Assembly (NCBI GenBank): GCA_902578115.1 | Contig: CACHBR010000001.1 | Span: forward strand, 124,001-188,000 | Direction: 5' to 3' | DNA from: an uncultured Pelagibacteraceae bacterium | Lineage (GTDB): Bacteria; Pseudomonadota; Alphaproteobacteria; Pelagibacterales; Pelagibacteraceae | Length of the DNA: 64,000 nt | Part shown: positions 9,218 through 19,390 of the stretch, piece after piece | Layout of the letters: the number at the start of each line of letters is the position of its first letter | How positions within the stretch are numbered: position 1 is the first letter of the stretch | The notes under the pieces: generated by a model | Databases searched by the model: none | Told to the model about the DNA's origin: nothing | The model's input: only the letters and a program-made list of their open reading frames with translations | Position numbers and translations under genes: made by a program

Positions 9218-9269
9218 CTTATTACTTAACTTTTTTAACTGTATACCTTATATAGACTGTAGGTTGAAT

Positions 9270-10649
9270 ATGAAAAAATGGAAATTAGATAGTTGGAAAA
9301 ATTACCCTGTCAAGCATATCCCAAAATATGATGACATGGACGAGCTTAATCTCGTGCTAAATAAGATTAAACGTTTTCCACCATTAGTATTTGCTGGAGA
9401 GTCTAGATCTCTTATAAAACAACTGTCAGATGTTTGTGATGGAAAAGCTTTTTTATTACAAGGCGGTGACTGTGCGGAAAGTTTTGCTGAATTTCATCCT
9501 GATAATATAAAGGATACTTTTAAGGTAATTTTACAAATGGCTTTGGTTTTGTCATCCTCTGCATCTCTACCTGTAGTTAAAGTAGGAAGAATAGCTGGAC
9601 AGTTTTCAAAACCAAGAAGTTCTCCCATCGAAAATAAGAATGGTAAGGAATTACCAACTTATTTAGGGGACAATATAAATGGTATTGAATTTACCGAGGA
9701 GGCTCGTAAACCTGACGCAAAGAGATTATTTAGAGCATACTCACAATCTGCCTCAACTTTGAATTTATTAAGGGCATTTTCACAAGGAGGTTTTGCAGAT
9801 TTACGTCAAGTACATTTGTGGAATCTCGGTTTTGTAAAAGGAAGTCCTCAAGGAAAAAAATATAAAGAAGTAGAGGATAAAATAAGTGATGCATTATCAT
9901 TTATGGAAGCGTGTGGTATAAACGCTGACAATAATAGAAGATTAAGAACGGTAAATTTTTATACTTCCCACGAAGCTCTTCTTTTACCTTTCGAGCAAGC
10001 GATGACAAGAGTTGACTCAACAACTGGAGAGTATCATGATACCTCAGCACACTTTGTCTGGATCGGAGACAGAACAAGACAATTAGATGGAGGCCATGTT
10101 GAATTTTGTAGAGGAATAAAAAATCCAATAGGTTTAAAATGTGGGCCTACGCTTAAGCCTGAAGAATTAATAAAATTGTGTAATAAACTTAATCCACAAA
10201 ATGAACCTGGAAGATTAACTTTAATTTCTAGATTCGGAGCTGATAATGTCGATAAATTTTTACCAAAATTGATTAGATCGGTTAAGAAAGAGGGATTAAA
10301 TGTGATTTGGTCCTGTGATCCAATGCATGGAAATACTTTGGTATCTACCACAGGTTTTAAAACAAGACCTTTTAACAACATAGTTAAGGAAATCAAAAAA
10401 GTTTTTGCCGTTCATCAATCAGAAGGCTCTTATGCAGGTGGCTTACATATAGAAATGACAGGACAAGATGTGACAGAATGCACTGGTGGAGCTCAAAAAA
10501 TATCTGAAAAAGATTTATCTCACAGATATCACACACATTGTGACCCTAGATTGAATGCAAATCAAGCTTTGGAGCTTGCATTCTTAATCTCAGATGAGAT
10601 TAAGAAAAATTCTCAATATTCAAAAAATATTATTCAAGCGGCATCTTAG
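9270..10649 (+). CDS. aroG: 3-deoxy-7-phosphoheptulonate synthase, class II
   Basis: First enzyme of the shikimate pathway, joining phosphoenolpyruvate and erythrose-4-phosphate. About 459 residues, the length and sequence of the class II (plant/Mycobacterium type) family rather than E. coli AroFGH. Diagnostic segments are LQGGDCAESF, GRIAGQFSKPRS, WIGDRTRQLDGGHVEFCRG and SCDPMHGNT. I chose the ATG at 9270 over the TTG two codons earlier. A perfect stem-loop overlaps the stop codon (separate entry). Confidence 0.96.
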   Translation: MKKWKLDSWKNYPVKHIPKYDDMDELNLVLNKIKRFPPLVFAGESRSLIKQLSDVCDGKAFLLQGGDCAESFAEFHPDNIKDTFKVILQMALVLSSSASLPVVKVGRIAGQFSKPRSSPIENKNGKELPTYLGDNINGIEFTEEARKPDAKRLFRAYSQSASTLNLLRAFSQGGFADLRQVHLWNLGFVKGSPQGKKYKEVEDKISDALSFMEACGINADNNRRLRTVNFYTSHEALLLPFEQAMTRVDSTTGEYHDTSAHFVWIGDRTRQLDGGHVEFCRGIKNPIGLKCGPTLKPEELIKLCNKLNPQNEPGRLTLISRFGADNVDKFLPKLIRSVKKEGLNVIWSCDPMHGNTLVSTTGFKTRPFNNIVKEIKKVFAVHQSEGSYAGGLHIEMTGQDVTECTGGAQKISEKDLSHRYHTHCDPRLNANQALELAFLISDEIKKNSQYSKNIIQAAS

Positions 10650-10671
10650 TAATTGAAAAACAATTACTAAG
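10645..10671 (+). other. Perfect 11-bp stem-loop overlapping the aroG stop codon
   Basis: Left arm CTTAGTAATTG (10645-10655), loop of five A (10656-10660), right arm CAATTACTAAG (10661-10671). The TAG stop is inside the left arm. There is no T-run after it, so it is not a classical intrinsic terminator; it could be an mRNA 3'-end stabiliser or a processed boundary before nadE. Confidence 0.6.
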
Positions 10672-10698
10672 GTCTATTAATTAGATGATAGTAACATT

Positions 10699-11439
10699 AT
10701 GCAAACTACTGAAAGAATAAATCGTATAAAAAACTGGATTATTGATTACTGTAAAAATATGCCTATGGAGGCAAAAACTTTAGTAATTGGTGTTTCAGGA
10801 GGTATAGATTCCTCAGTGACAAGCACACTTTGTGCTCTTACAGGAAAAAAAACGATTATACTTTCAATGCCTATCAACCAAATAAAAGACCAACACAGTC
10901 TAAGTCTTAAGCATCAGGAATGGTTAAAAAATAAGTTTAAAAATGTAGAAGGACACATAATTAAACTTGATAATGTCTTTGATAATTTTAAAAATAGTTT
11001 ATCAAACTTTAAAAATAATCATGGACTAGCTAATTCTAGAGCTAGATTAAGAATGACAACACTTTATCAAGTTGCTGCATCCAACAATGGTATAGTTGTG
11101 GGAACTGGAAACAAAGTAGAGGATTTTGGAGTTGGTTTTTATACAAAATACGGTGATGGAGGAGTTGATATTTCTCCAATAGCTGACTGCACAAAAACAC
11201 AAGTTTGGGAGATGGGAAAATCACTAGGCATCATAAAAGAAATAATTGAGGCAGAACCAACCGATGGTTTGTGGGACGATGGAAGAACCGATACAAATCA
11301 GTTAGGTATGTCTTATGATGAGCTTGAAAAAGCTATGATGGACAAAACTAGTGAAGGTTATAGTAAGTATCTTGAAATTAGAAAAAAAAATCTACACAAG
11401 ATGAATCCTATACCTGTTTGTATGATGGAAGATGAATAA
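10699..11439 (+). CDS. nadE: NAD synthetase, ammonia-dependent type
   Basis: 246-residue N-type ATP pyrophosphatase that amidates nicotinic acid adenine dinucleotide to NAD. The PP-loop is SGGIDSS (about residues 34-40). The deamido-NAD/ATP region GTGNKVEDFGVGFYTKYGDGGVDISPIADCTKTQV is recognisable. The glutaminase (nitrilase) domain seen in long NadE is absent, so it should use free ammonia. It overlaps cysS by 8 bases and heads the chain nadE-cysS-cimA-trmJ. Confidence 0.95.
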   Translation: MQTTERINRIKNWIIDYCKNMPMEAKTLVIGVSGGIDSSVTSTLCALTGKKTIILSMPINQIKDQHSLSLKHQEWLKNKFKNVEGHIIKLDNVFDNFKNSLSNFKNNHGLANSRARLRMTTLYQVAASNNGIVVGTGNKVEDFGVGFYTKYGDGGVDISPIADCTKTQVWEMGKSLGIIKEIIEAEPTDGLWDDGRTDTNQLGMSYDELEKAMMDKTSEGYSKYLEIRKKNLHKMNPIPVCMMEDE

Positions 11440-12790
11440 ACAATTAAATATATTTAATACTCTTTCAGGAAAAAAAGAAAAATTTATACCTATTAACACA
11501 GGTAAGGTTGGGATGTATGTTTGTGGACCAACCGTTTACGATTTTCCACATATTGGAAACGCAAGACCACTTGTTGTTTTTGATGTTCTGTTTAGATTGC
11601 TAAAAAAACTAAATGGAAACGATAAAGTTACTTATGTAAGAAATATTACTGATATTGATGATAAAATCATTGAAGCCTCTAAAAATAAAAAAATTCCAAT
11701 AGATAAGCTTACAAATGATATTACAAAAAACTTTCACGAAGATTGTAAATATTTAAATTGTTTAAAACCAAATTTTGAACCAAGAGCTACCGAACATATT
11801 AAAGGCATGATTAGTATGACAGAAAATTTATTGAATAATAAACATGCTTATGAAAAAGATAAACATGTCTATTTTTCAGTAAACTCTTTTAAAAATTATG
11901 GAAAGTTATCTAATAAGAAACCTGGTGAGCTTGAGGCAGGTTCAAGAGTAGAGATTTCAAAATTAAAAAACAATCCATTAGATTTTGTTCTTTGGAAACC
12001 ATCTTCTACAGATGATCCTGGCTGGGATTCTCCATGGGGCAGGGGTAGACCAGGTTGGCATCTCGAATGTTCAGTTATGAGTGAAAAATATTTAGGAAAA
12101 AATTTTGACATTCATGGAGGCGGGTTAGATCTTGTATTTCCTCATCATGAAAATGAAATAGCTCAGTCTTGTTGTGCAAACAAAACAGATAAATTTGCAA
12201 ACTATTGGTTACACAATGGTTATGTTACTTATAATAAAGAGAAGATGTCCAAATCATTAGGTAATATAGTCACTATGCAAAAAATGAAAAATAAAATTAA
12301 TGGTCAAGTTATTCGTTTGGCATTATTGAGCTCTCATTACAAACAACCATTAGATTGGAACGAAAAGTTAGTTAATGAAAGTCAGAGTACCCTTGATAAA
12401 TGGTATAGCTTATACGAACCAGCTAAAGAAAGTAATTTAGATGATGATTTAGTAAGTCCACTGTTGGAGGATTTAAATACACCGGGGTTTATTTCAAAAC
12501 TACATTTATTATACGAAAAAGCTTCAAAAGGCGACAAGTCTTCCAAAAAACTTTTTCTTGAGGGTTGTAAGTTAATTGGATTAATGGAGGAAAATCAGGA
12601 GTCTTGGAAAAATTTTAAAAAAACAAAAATAAATATTGATGAAAGTACAATTGAACTAAAAATTAAGGAAAGAGAAAATGCTAGAAAAAAAGGTAATTAT
12701 AAATTGGCTGATGATATAAGAAAAGAGTTAGAAGAGAATGGGATTTCAATTGAAGATAAAAACAACAAAACGATATGGAAATATAAATGA
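11432..12790 (+). CDS. cysS: Cysteinyl-tRNA synthetase
   Basis: 452-residue class Ia aminoacyl-tRNA synthetase charging tRNA-Cys. It has the zinc/cysteine pocket Cys in MYVCGPTVYD, a HIGH-type motif HIGN, further zinc ligands in HLECS and HHENE, and KMSKSLGN for ATP. The C-terminal helical anticodon-binding region is full length. The start overlaps nadE by 8 bases and the stop overlaps cimA (ATGA), implying translational coupling. Confidence 0.97.
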   Translation: MNKQLNIFNTLSGKKEKFIPINTGKVGMYVCGPTVYDFPHIGNARPLVVFDVLFRLLKKLNGNDKVTYVRNITDIDDKIIEASKNKKIPIDKLTNDITKNFHEDCKYLNCLKPNFEPRATEHIKGMISMTENLLNNKHAYEKDKHVYFSVNSFKNYGKLSNKKPGELEAGSRVEISKLKNNPLDFVLWKPSSTDDPGWDSPWGRGRPGWHLECSVMSEKYLGKNFDIHGGGLDLVFPHHENEIAQSCCANKTDKFANYWLHNGYVTYNKEKMSKSLGNIVTMQKMKNKINGQVIRLALLSSHYKQPLDWNEKLVNESQSTLDKWYSLYEPAKESNLDDDLVSPLLEDLNTPGFISKLHLLYEKASKGDKSSKKLFLEGCKLIGLMEENQESWKNFKKTKINIDESTIELKIKERENARKKGNYKLADDIRKELEENGISIEDKNNKTIWKYK

Positions 12791-14388
12791 GTAAGGAAAA
12801 AATATATATTTTTGATACGACTTTAAGAGATGGAGCCCAGACAGAGGGTGTGAATTTTTCTATAGATGAAAAAAATAAAATCGCTAAATCACTCTCAGAA
12901 CTCGGTGTAGATTATTTAGAGGGCGGGTGGCCAGGAGCAAATACATTAGACACTACTTTTTTTAATAAACCTCCAAGTCTCGGCAATACAGTCTTAACTG
13001 CTTTCGGAATGACAAAAAAAAGTGGAAGAAGTGCACAAAATGATCCAGGTTTATCTGCTATTTTAAACTCTAATACACCCGCTGTATGTTTAGTAGGAAA
13101 ATCTTGGGATTTCCATGTGGATGTAGCTTTAGGCATTAGCAATAAAGAAAATTTAGAAAACATAAAAGAGTCAGCAAAATTATTTGTCAAAAATAAAAAA
13201 GAATTCATATTTGATGCTGAGCATTTTTTTGATGGTTATAAAAATAATCCAGAATATGCAATAAATTGTTTAAAAACTGCTTATGACGAAGGGGCAAGAT
13301 GGATTGTTCTTTGTGACACAAATGGAGGTACTCTTCCACATGAAGTAGGAGAAATTGTTTCAAAAGTTTCTAAAGTTATTCCGGGTAAAAATTTAGGAAT
13401 CCATGCACATAACGATACTGAAAATGCAGTAGCAAACTCTTTAATTGCAATTTTATCTGGCGCAAGACAAGTACAAGGAACAATTAATGGTCTTGGCGAA
13501 AGATGTGGTAATGCAAACTTAATGTCAGTTATTCCGACATTAGTCCTAAAAGAATCCTTTTCAAAAAAATTTGAGATAGGTATTAAAAAAGAGAAAATAA
13601 AAAAATTAACTGAATGTTCTAGATTACTTGATGAAATATTAAATAGAAAATCAAATAGACATGCAGCATATGTAGGTGCATCAGCTTTTTCTCATAAGGG
13701 CGGTCTTCATGTATCTGCGGTTACTAAAGATCCTAAAACCTATGAACATATAACTCCCAATTCAGTTGGAAATTTTAGGAATATAGTTGTCTCTGATCAG
13801 TCAGGTAAGTCTAATATAATTTCTAGATTAGAAAAATATGGAATTAAAATAGATAAAAATGATCCAAAGGTTCAAAGTTTACTTGATGAAGTAAAAGAGA
13901 GAGAATTTGCTGGTTATTCATATGATGGTGCAGATGCTTCATTTGAATTATTAGCAAGACGTCTTCTTGGCGAAATACCAAAATACTTAACAATTTCTAA
14001 ATATGATGTCTCTGTGAAAAGAGACTCGAAAGATAAAATAAATTCTTTTGCAAAAGCACATTTAGTAGTTGATGGTAAAGAAATTATTTGTGAGGGATCA
14101 GGTAATGGACCAGTTAATGCATTAGATAATGCGATTAGATCAAATGTAGATAAAGTTGGTAAATATTCCAAATATTTAAAAGATTTAAAACTAGTCGATT
14201 ATAAAGTTAGAATTTTAAACACCGGTACAAACGCAACTACGAGAGTCTCAATTGAAAGTACTGATAAAGAAGGAAAAAACTGGTTCACAATTGGTGTGTC
14301 ACCAAATATTATTGATGCATCTTTTAAAGCATTAATTGATAGTTTAGATTATAAACTTTATAAGGAAAAAGCTCCTGCAAATGATTAA
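12787..14388 (+). CDS. cimA: (R)-citramalate synthase
   Basis: 533-residue enzyme of the DRE-TIM metallolyase family, condensing acetyl-CoA with pyruvate to citramalate, a threonine-independent route to isoleucine. The N-terminal FDTTLRDGAQTEG holds the catalytic Arg-Asp. Metal ligands are in the HAHND segment (IHAHNDTENAVANS), and GTINGLGERCGNANL follows. The C-terminal third is a LeuA-type allosteric domain (VDYKVRILN, TRVSIEST). The WPGAN and HKGGLHVSA segments match the citramalate synthase branch rather than 2-isopropylmalate or homocitrate synthase. Confidence 0.93.
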   Translation: MSKEKIYIFDTTLRDGAQTEGVNFSIDEKNKIAKSLSELGVDYLEGGWPGANTLDTTFFNKPPSLGNTVLTAFGMTKKSGRSAQNDPGLSAILNSNTPAVCLVGKSWDFHVDVALGISNKENLENIKESAKLFVKNKKEFIFDAEHFFDGYKNNPEYAINCLKTAYDEGARWIVLCDTNGGTLPHEVGEIVSKVSKVIPGKNLGIHAHNDTENAVANSLIAILSGARQVQGTINGLGERCGNANLMSVIPTLVLKESFSKKFEIGIKKEKIKKLTECSRLLDEILNRKSNRHAAYVGASAFSHKGGLHVSAVTKDPKTYEHITPNSVGNFRNIVVSDQSGKSNIISRLEKYGIKIDKNDPKVQSLLDEVKEREFAGYSYDGADASFELLARRLLGEIPKYLTISKYDVSVKRDSKDKINSFAKAHLVVDGKEIICEGSGNGPVNALDNAIRSNVDKVGKYSKYLKDLKLVDYKVRILNTGTNATTRVSIESTDKEGKNWFTIGVSPNIIDASFKALIDSLDYKLYKEKAPAND

Positions 14389-15085
14389 AAGCGTTGGCTT
14401 TTTACTTGTTAATCCTCAGCTTCCAGAAAATATAGGTTTTTGTGCAAGAGCATTAAAGAACTTTGGATTTAAAAAATTGGATATAATTAATCCAAAAGAA
14501 AAATGGCCAAACAAAAAAGCTATTGCCACTTCAGTGGGAGCAAGTGATATTCTTAAAAAAACAAAAATATATTCCTCTTTAAAAGTCGCATCAAACAAAT
14601 ATGATATTGTTTATGCATCAACAGCAAGGAAAAGAGATATAAATAAAAAACATCTTTCATTTAAACAATTTATTGAAAGTATAAAAAAAAATAGAAATAA
14701 AAAGATTGGTATTTTATTTGGTCCTGAAGCATCAGGTTTATCTAATGAAGATATAGGATACTCTAATTATATATTTAAGATTCCAGTAAATAAAAAATTT
14801 GAGTCATTAAATTTATCCCATAGTTTAATAATTGTATGTTTTGAGATTTTTAAACTCCTAAAACCAAGTTTCTTTAAAAAAGAAAAGCATTTGAGTGATA
14901 TCGCAAGCAAAAAAAAACTTAATATATTTTTAGATTTTCTAGAAACAAGATTGGATAGAAGGGGTTTTTTTGTTCCAAAAGAAAAGAAAAAAACTATGCT
15001 TATAAATCTAAGAAATATTTTTGGTAGAATTGAGTTAAGCAACAAAGAATTAAGGATTTTATCGAGTGTTTTTAGCAAATTATAA
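14381..15085 (+). CDS. trmJ: tRNA (cytidine/uridine-2'-O-)-methyltransferase TrmJ-like (SPOUT family)
   Basis: 234-residue knotted SPOUT methyltransferase. The N-terminal [22 protein letters not shown], the middle [15 protein letters not shown] and the later [18 protein letters not shown] are the three SpoU/TrmH motifs in the arrangement of TrmJ, which 2'-O-methylates position 32 of tRNAs. The C-terminal extension ([10 protein letters not shown] onward) also matches the TrmJ type. It overlaps cimA by 8 bases and ends the nadE operon just before the rpsD promoter. Confidence 0.85.
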   Translation: MIKSVGFLLVNPQLPENIGFCARALKNFGFKKLDIINPKEKWPNKKAIATSVGASDILKKTKIYSSLKVASNKYDIVYASTARKRDINKKHLSFKQFIESIKKNRNKKIGILFGPEASGLSNEDIGYSNYIFKIPVNKKFESLNLSHSLIIVCFEIFKLLKPSFFKKEKHLSDIASKKKLNIFLDFLETRLDRRGFFVPKEKKKTMLINLRNIFGRIELSNKELRILSSVFSKL

Positions 15086-15091
15086 GAGTAA

Positions 15092-15119
15092 TTGACAAAT
15101 TTACAGGAACGATTATAAC
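15092..15119 (+). promoter_or_regulatory. Strong sigma-70 promoter for rpsD
   Basis: TTGACA at 15092-15097 (perfect -35), 16-base spacer, TATAAC at 15114-15119 (one mismatch). The -10 ends only 10 bases before the rpsD ATG, so transcription would start within about 4-5 bases of the start codon. Confidence 0.7.
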
Positions 15120-15129
15120 AATTTTTTTT

Positions 15130-15747
15130 ATGACAAAACGTATTAATGCAAAACACAAAGTTGACAGGAGGCTTAAAGTTAATCTATGGGGTCGTCCGAA
15201 GAGCCCGTTTAATACAAGAAATTATCCCCCAGGGCAACATGGACAAAATAAAAAAGGTAAACCAACTGATTATGGTATTCAGTTAAATGCAAAACAAAAG
15301 CTAAAATCCTATTATGGAAATATAAATGAAAGACAATTTAGAAATGTTTATAGAAAAGCATTAAAGAAAAAAGGTGATACAACAGAAAATTTAGTTGGTC
15401 TTTTGGAAACCAGACTGGATACTGTTATTTATAGAGCAAAATTTGCGCCAACTGTTTTTTCAGCAAGACAATTAATAAACCATGGTCACTTTAGAGTAAA
15501 TAAAAAGAGGGTAAATATTTCAAGTTATACTGTTAAAGAAAATGATTTGATCGAAGTAAAAGATAAATCAAAAAATCTTACGATTATTGAAGGGTGTCTT
15601 AGCAGCAAGGAGAGGGATGTACCGGAATATATTCAATACGATACAAAAAATAAAACTGCAAAATTAGTAAGAGTACCAAAGTTTGCTGACATCCCTTATC
15701 CTACTGTGATGGAGCCGAAATTAGTAATTGAATATTACTCAAGATAA
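15130..15747 (+). CDS. rpsD: 30S ribosomal protein S4
   Basis: 205-residue primary 16S rRNA-binding protein. The N-terminus [15 protein letters not shown] with [19 protein letters not shown] matches the alphaproteobacterial S4 start, so the ATG is right. The S4 RNA-binding domain is at [16 protein letters not shown] and the C-terminus is IEYYSR. It is transcribed alone from its own promoter rather than within the alpha operon. No Shine-Dalgarno is visible: a run of T directly precedes the ATG. It overlaps convergent grxD by 9 bases. Confidence 0.97.
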   Translation: MTKRINAKHKVDRRLKVNLWGRPKSPFNTRNYPPGQHGQNKKGKPTDYGIQLNAKQKLKSYYGNINERQFRNVYRKALKKKGDTTENLVGLLETRLDTVIYRAKFAPTVFSARQLINHGHFRVNKKRVNISSYTVKENDLIEVKDKSKNLTIIEGCLSSKERDVPEYIQYDTKNKTAKLVRVPKFADIPYPTVMEPKLVIEYYSR

Positions 15748-16062
15748 TAAAGATTTATCTTCAAAAAGTTTTTTTAACTCACCCTTTTCAAACATCTCTT
15801 TTACAATGTCACAACCGCCAACAAATTCACCTTTTACGTAAAGCTGAGGTATTGTTGGCCAATCAGTAAATTCTTTAATACCTTGTCTGAGTTCATCACT
15901 AGACAAAACATTTACACCTTCAAATTTAACATTGAGGTTTTTTAAAATATTTGAAACAGCCATAGAGAAACCGCATTGAGGAGCATCAGGTGTACCTTTC
16001 ATAAATAGGACAATATCTTTCGACGATATAATATCTTTAATTTTTTGATTTATCTCACTCAT
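15739..16062 (-). CDS. grxD: Monothiol glutaredoxin, Grx4 family
   Basis: 107-residue CGFS-type glutaredoxin that binds [2Fe-2S] with glutathione and passes clusters on. The signature [20 protein letters not shown] (about residues 20-39) and the [17 protein letters not shown] segment with cis-Pro are intact. The adjacent upstream gene, overlapping by 4 bases, is a BolA protein, the known physical partner of CGFS glutaredoxins in iron sensing and Fe-S trafficking. Confidence 0.96.
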   Translation of the reverse strand: MSEINQKIKDIISSKDIVLFMKGTPDAPQCGFSMAVSNILKNLNVKFEGVNVLSSDELRQGIKEFTDWPTIPQLYVKGEFVGGCDIVKEMFEKGELKKLFEDKSLLS

Positions 16063-16292
16063 TTATCCTCCTCGGTTGTTAAAGCAAGAGCATGTAACTC
16101 GTTTCCCATTTTACCCTTTAACGCTTTATATACCATTTTATGCTGTTCGACTCTAGATTTTCCATTAAAAATTTTTGAAATAATCTTTGCAGAATAATGG
16201 TTATTGTCACCCATAGTATCTTTTAATTCAAGAGTTGCGTCTGGGAAAGCACTCATTATCATTTTTGATATTTCATCTTTAGTTAACGGCAT
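16059..16292 (-). CDS. bolA: BolA family protein
   Basis: 77-residue BolA/IbaG-type protein. Recognisable features are the [34 protein letters not shown] region with the conserved His residues near the helix-turn-helix-like fold, and a C-terminal ELHALALTT. It is predicted to form a [2Fe-2S]-bridged complex with the glutaredoxin encoded next. Its first 14 bases overlap the end of purL, so it is translated from the purine operon message. Confidence 0.92.
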   Translation of the reverse strand: MPLTKDEISKMIMSAFPDATLELKDTMGDNNHYSAKIISKIFNGKSRVEQHKMVYKALKGKMGNELHALALTTEEDK

Positions 16293-18471
16293 TAAATTTA
16301 TTAAACCATTGATTATTACATTTATAAAGTTCTTCAGTTTTTATACTTAAAGTTTTGTCTATTTCAAATATGTCATTTTGTACTTCGGCAACTACTTCGT
16401 AGAAAGTATTGTCTTTTTTTAACATTTTTTCAATTTTTTCAAGATTGTTTTTTTCAATTTCTAATAGATAGCGGCCTTGGTCTTCTGCAAAAAAGTACTC
16501 ATTAAAATCAGAAAATTTTTTTGGTTTAGTTATTTTTAATCCTAACATTGACGCAATAGACATTTCTGCTAAAGCAACCAAGATTCCACCTGATGAAACA
16601 TCATGACAAGATAATACTAAATTATTTTTAATTAAATTTAAAACCGATAAACCATTATTTTTTTCATTTGTTAAGTTTATTTCTGGAGGGGGACCATCAT
16701 TAATCGAATAAATTTCTTTTAAAAAGGAACTTCTTGTCAAATGGCCAAAAGTTTTTCCTACAACAATAATTATATTACCAGTCTTTTTAGTTTTCATGTC
16801 AATAATTCTATTTAAATTATCAAAAATTCCAACTCCACCAATTACTGGGGTTGGAAAAATACTTTTTGAATTGGTTTCGTTATAAAAAGAAACATTTCCA
16901 GAAACAACAGGATAATCTAAAAACTCGCACGCTTCTTTCATACCCTCAATACATTCAACAAATTCTCCCATGACCTCAGGTTTTTCAGGATTTCCAAAAT
17001 TAAGACAATTTGTTACAGCCAATGGCTTCGAACCAACTGAAATTAAATTTCTCCAATTCTCACAAATAATTTGTTTTCCACCAGTTCTGGGGTCTGCTAC
17101 ACAATAATTTGCCGAGGAATCCACGGATATAGATATCGCCTTTTCTTTTTTATGCACTCTTACAACCGCAGCATCTCCACCAGATTTTTGTATTGTGTCA
17201 CACATAACCACTTGATCAAATTGATCTGTAATCCAGCTTTTGTTTGAATGGTCTGGAGAGGATAAAATTTTGAATAAAGCTTTATCTGTCTTTATTTTTT
17301 TTAACTCTTTTATTTTAAAATCATTCTTTTTTACTTTAAATTTCTTCCACTTCCTATCATATTGAGGTGCTTCATCTGCCAATGCAGTGATCGGTATATC
17401 CGCAACCTTTTTGTTATTAAAATTTAAAACTAATTTATTTGTGTCTGTGGTTTTTCCAATAACTACAAAATCTAGATCCCATTTATCAAATATTTTTTTT
17501 GCTTCATTTTCTTTTTTATCGTCTAGTATAATAAGCATTCTCTCTTGACTTTCTGATAACATCATTTCGTAAGGCGTCATATTTTTTTCTCTACAAGGCA
17601 CTTTATCTAAATCTAATTCAATACCAAGTTTTCCTTTTGAGGCCATTTCAATACTCGAAGAAGTTAATCCTGCTGCTCCCATATCTTGTATTGAAATAAT
17701 TGAGTTTTTTTTCATTAATTCTAAACAAGCTTCTAATAATAATTTTTCCGTAAAGGGGTCTCCGACTTGGACTGTTGGTTTCTTTTCTTCAGAGTTTTCA
17801 TCAAATTCTGCTGAAGCCATAGTTGCTCCGTGTATTCCATCCCTACCAGTTTTTGAACCAACATAAACTACAGGTTTATTTATTCCTTTAGCCTTAGAAT
17901 AAAATATTTTATTCTTTTTTGCGTGGCCAATTGCCATTGCATTGACTAAAATATTTTCATTATAAGTGCTATTAAATTTAGTTTCACCCCCAACTGTTGG
18001 AATGCCAACAGAGTTACCGTAACCACCAATACCGGAAACTACTCCATTTAATAAATTTTGTGTCTTTTTATTATCAGGAGAACCAAAGTGAATCGAATTC
18101 ATTAAAGCAATCGGTCTAGCTCCCATAGTGAAAACATCTCTTAAAATGCCTCCAACCCCAGTTGCTGCGCCCTGATAAGGTTCAATAAATGAGGGGTGAT
18201 TATGACTTTCTATTTTAAAAATAATGGCATCATCATCTCCGATATCAATAACACCAGCGTTTTCCCCTGGACCCTGGATTACAATTTTATTTTTTGTTGG
18301 TAATTTTTTAAGATGTATTTTAGAAGATTTGTAGGAGCAATGTTCATTCCACATAGCAGAAAAAATTCCCAGTTCTAATAAATTTGCTTCTCTACCTAAA
18401 AAATTTTTAATTTTTTTATACTCATCGAGTTTTAAACCATGTGACTGAATTTGTTCTTTCGTAATTTTCAT
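16279..18471 (-). CDS. purL: Phosphoribosylformylglycinamidine synthase, PurL subunit (small type)
   Basis: 730-residue ATP-dependent FGAM synthetase for the fourth step of purine synthesis. Length fits the small PurL that works with separate PurS and PurQ, both encoded immediately upstream. Seen: the start of the FGAR/ATP domain with [45 protein letters not shown], and the second half with [19 protein letters not shown] and [18 protein letters not shown]. It begins one base after purQ ends and overlaps bolA by 14 bases at its own 3' end. Confidence 0.97.
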   Translation of the reverse strand: MKITKEQIQSHGLKLDEYKKIKNFLGREANLLELGIFSAMWNEHCSYKSSKIHLKKLPTKNKIVIQGPGENAGVIDIGDDDAIIFKIESHNHPSFIEPYQGAATGVGGILRDVFTMGARPIALMNSIHFGSPDNKKTQNLLNGVVSGIGGYGNSVGIPTVGGETKFNSTYNENILVNAMAIGHAKKNKIFYSKAKGINKPVVYVGSKTGRDGIHGATMASAEFDENSEEKKPTVQVGDPFTEKLLLEACLELMKKNSIISIQDMGAAGLTSSSIEMASKGKLGIELDLDKVPCREKNMTPYEMMLSESQERMLIILDDKKENEAKKIFDKWDLDFVVIGKTTDTNKLVLNFNNKKVADIPITALADEAPQYDRKWKKFKVKKNDFKIKELKKIKTDKALFKILSSPDHSNKSWITDQFDQVVMCDTIQKSGGDAAVVRVHKKEKAISISVDSSANYCVADPRTGGKQIICENWRNLISVGSKPLAVTNCLNFGNPEKPEVMGEFVECIEGMKEACEFLDYPVVSGNVSFYNETNSKSIFPTPVIGGVGIFDNLNRIIDMKTKKTGNIIIVVGKTFGHLTRSSFLKEIYSINDGPPPEINLTNEKNNGLSVLNLIKNNLVLSCHDVSSGGILVALAEMSIASMLGLKITKPKKFSDFNEYFFAEDQGRYLLEIEKNNLEKIEKMLKKDNTFYEVVAEVQNDIFEIDKTLSIKTEELYKCNNQWFNKFNAVN

Positions 18472-18472
18472 A

Positions 18473-19150
18473 TTAGTTCATCAAGCTTAAAAAAAGAGGT
18501 AGTCCACTATCATCAGAACAAATTTTATCCGACATTCTTTCCGGGTGTGGCATCATTCCTAATATATTTTTATTTTTATTAAAAATGCCAGCAATATTGT
18601 TTAATGATCCATTTGGATTAGATGCATTAGTGATATTACCTTTTTCATCACAGTATTTTATTGGTATTAAATTATTATCTTCTAATTCTTTTAAATGTTT
18701 TTTATCAGTAAAAAAATTACCTTCATTATGTGCAATATTTAATTTAACAACCTCATCTTTTTTGTACTTGTTAAAAAACTTATTTTTATTTGACTGAATC
18801 TTTATAAAAATATCTTTTGAAATAAATTTTAATCCAAAATTTCTTAAAAGTGCTCCTTGAAGAAGTCCACATTCAATAAGAATTTGAAAACCATTGCAAA
18901 TTCCTATAATTAAAGATCCATCATTTCCTGCTTTGATAACTTCATTAAGTATATTAGATTTGGCAGCGATTGCACCAGATCTTAGATAATCTCCATATGA
19001 AAAACCTCCAGGAATAACAATCAAGTCTGACTTTGGCAATTTTGTTTCTTTGTGCCAAACCATAGTATTCTTAAACTGTAATTTTTCTAATGTTACGGCA
19101 ATATCTCTATCACAATTTGACCCAGGAAAAACTACAACAGATGATTTCAT
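18473..19150 (-). CDS. purQ: Phosphoribosylformylglycinamidine synthase, glutaminase subunit PurQ
   Basis: 225-residue class I glutamine amidotransferase supplying ammonia to PurL. The N-terminal [11 protein letters not shown] is typical of PurQ. The nucleophile Cys is in [11 protein letters not shown], and the His/Glu of the triad are in MMPHPERM near the C-terminus. It overlaps purS by 4 bases at its start. PurS-PurQ-PurL together form the complex. Confidence 0.96.
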   Translation of the reverse strand: MKSSVVVFPGSNCDRDIAVTLEKLQFKNTMVWHKETKLPKSDLIVIPGGFSYGDYLRSGAIAAKSNILNEVIKAGNDGSLIIGICNGFQILIECGLLQGALLRNFGLKFISKDIFIKIQSNKNKFFNKYKKDEVVKLNIAHNEGNFFTDKKHLKELEDNNLIPIKYCDEKGNITNASNPNGSLNNIAGIFNKNKNILGMMPHPERMSDKICSDDSGLPLFLSLMN

Positions 19151-19389
19151 TCTTTTTGTTTTATTTTAAAATCTTCAATAATTTGATTTGATAATAATTT
19201 TTCACACATTTCTTTAACTTGATCTTGTGCTTTTGAGGGATTTTTTTCGTCTAAATCTATCTCAAAAAATTTTCCCTGTCTTATCTGAATTAAGTTAGTC
19301 ATGCCCATATTTTTCAATGTCTGACTTACCACTTTACCTTGAGGGTCTAGTACATCTTTTTTCAAAGTGACTGTTACTGAAAATTTCAA
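19147..19389 (-). CDS. purS: Phosphoribosylformylglycinamidine synthase, PurS subunit
   Basis: 80-residue small subunit that bridges PurQ and PurL. The sequence opens with VTVTLKKDVLDPQGKVV and contains IRQGKFFEIDLD, both diagnostic of PurS. It lies one base downstream of purC and overlaps purQ by 4 bases, in the standard purC-S-Q-L order. Confidence 0.95.
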   Translation of the reverse strand: MKFSVTVTLKKDVLDPQGKVVSQTLKNMGMTNLIQIRQGKFFEIDLDEKNPSKAQDQVKEMCEKLLSNQIIEDFKIKQKE

Positions 19390-19390
19390 T

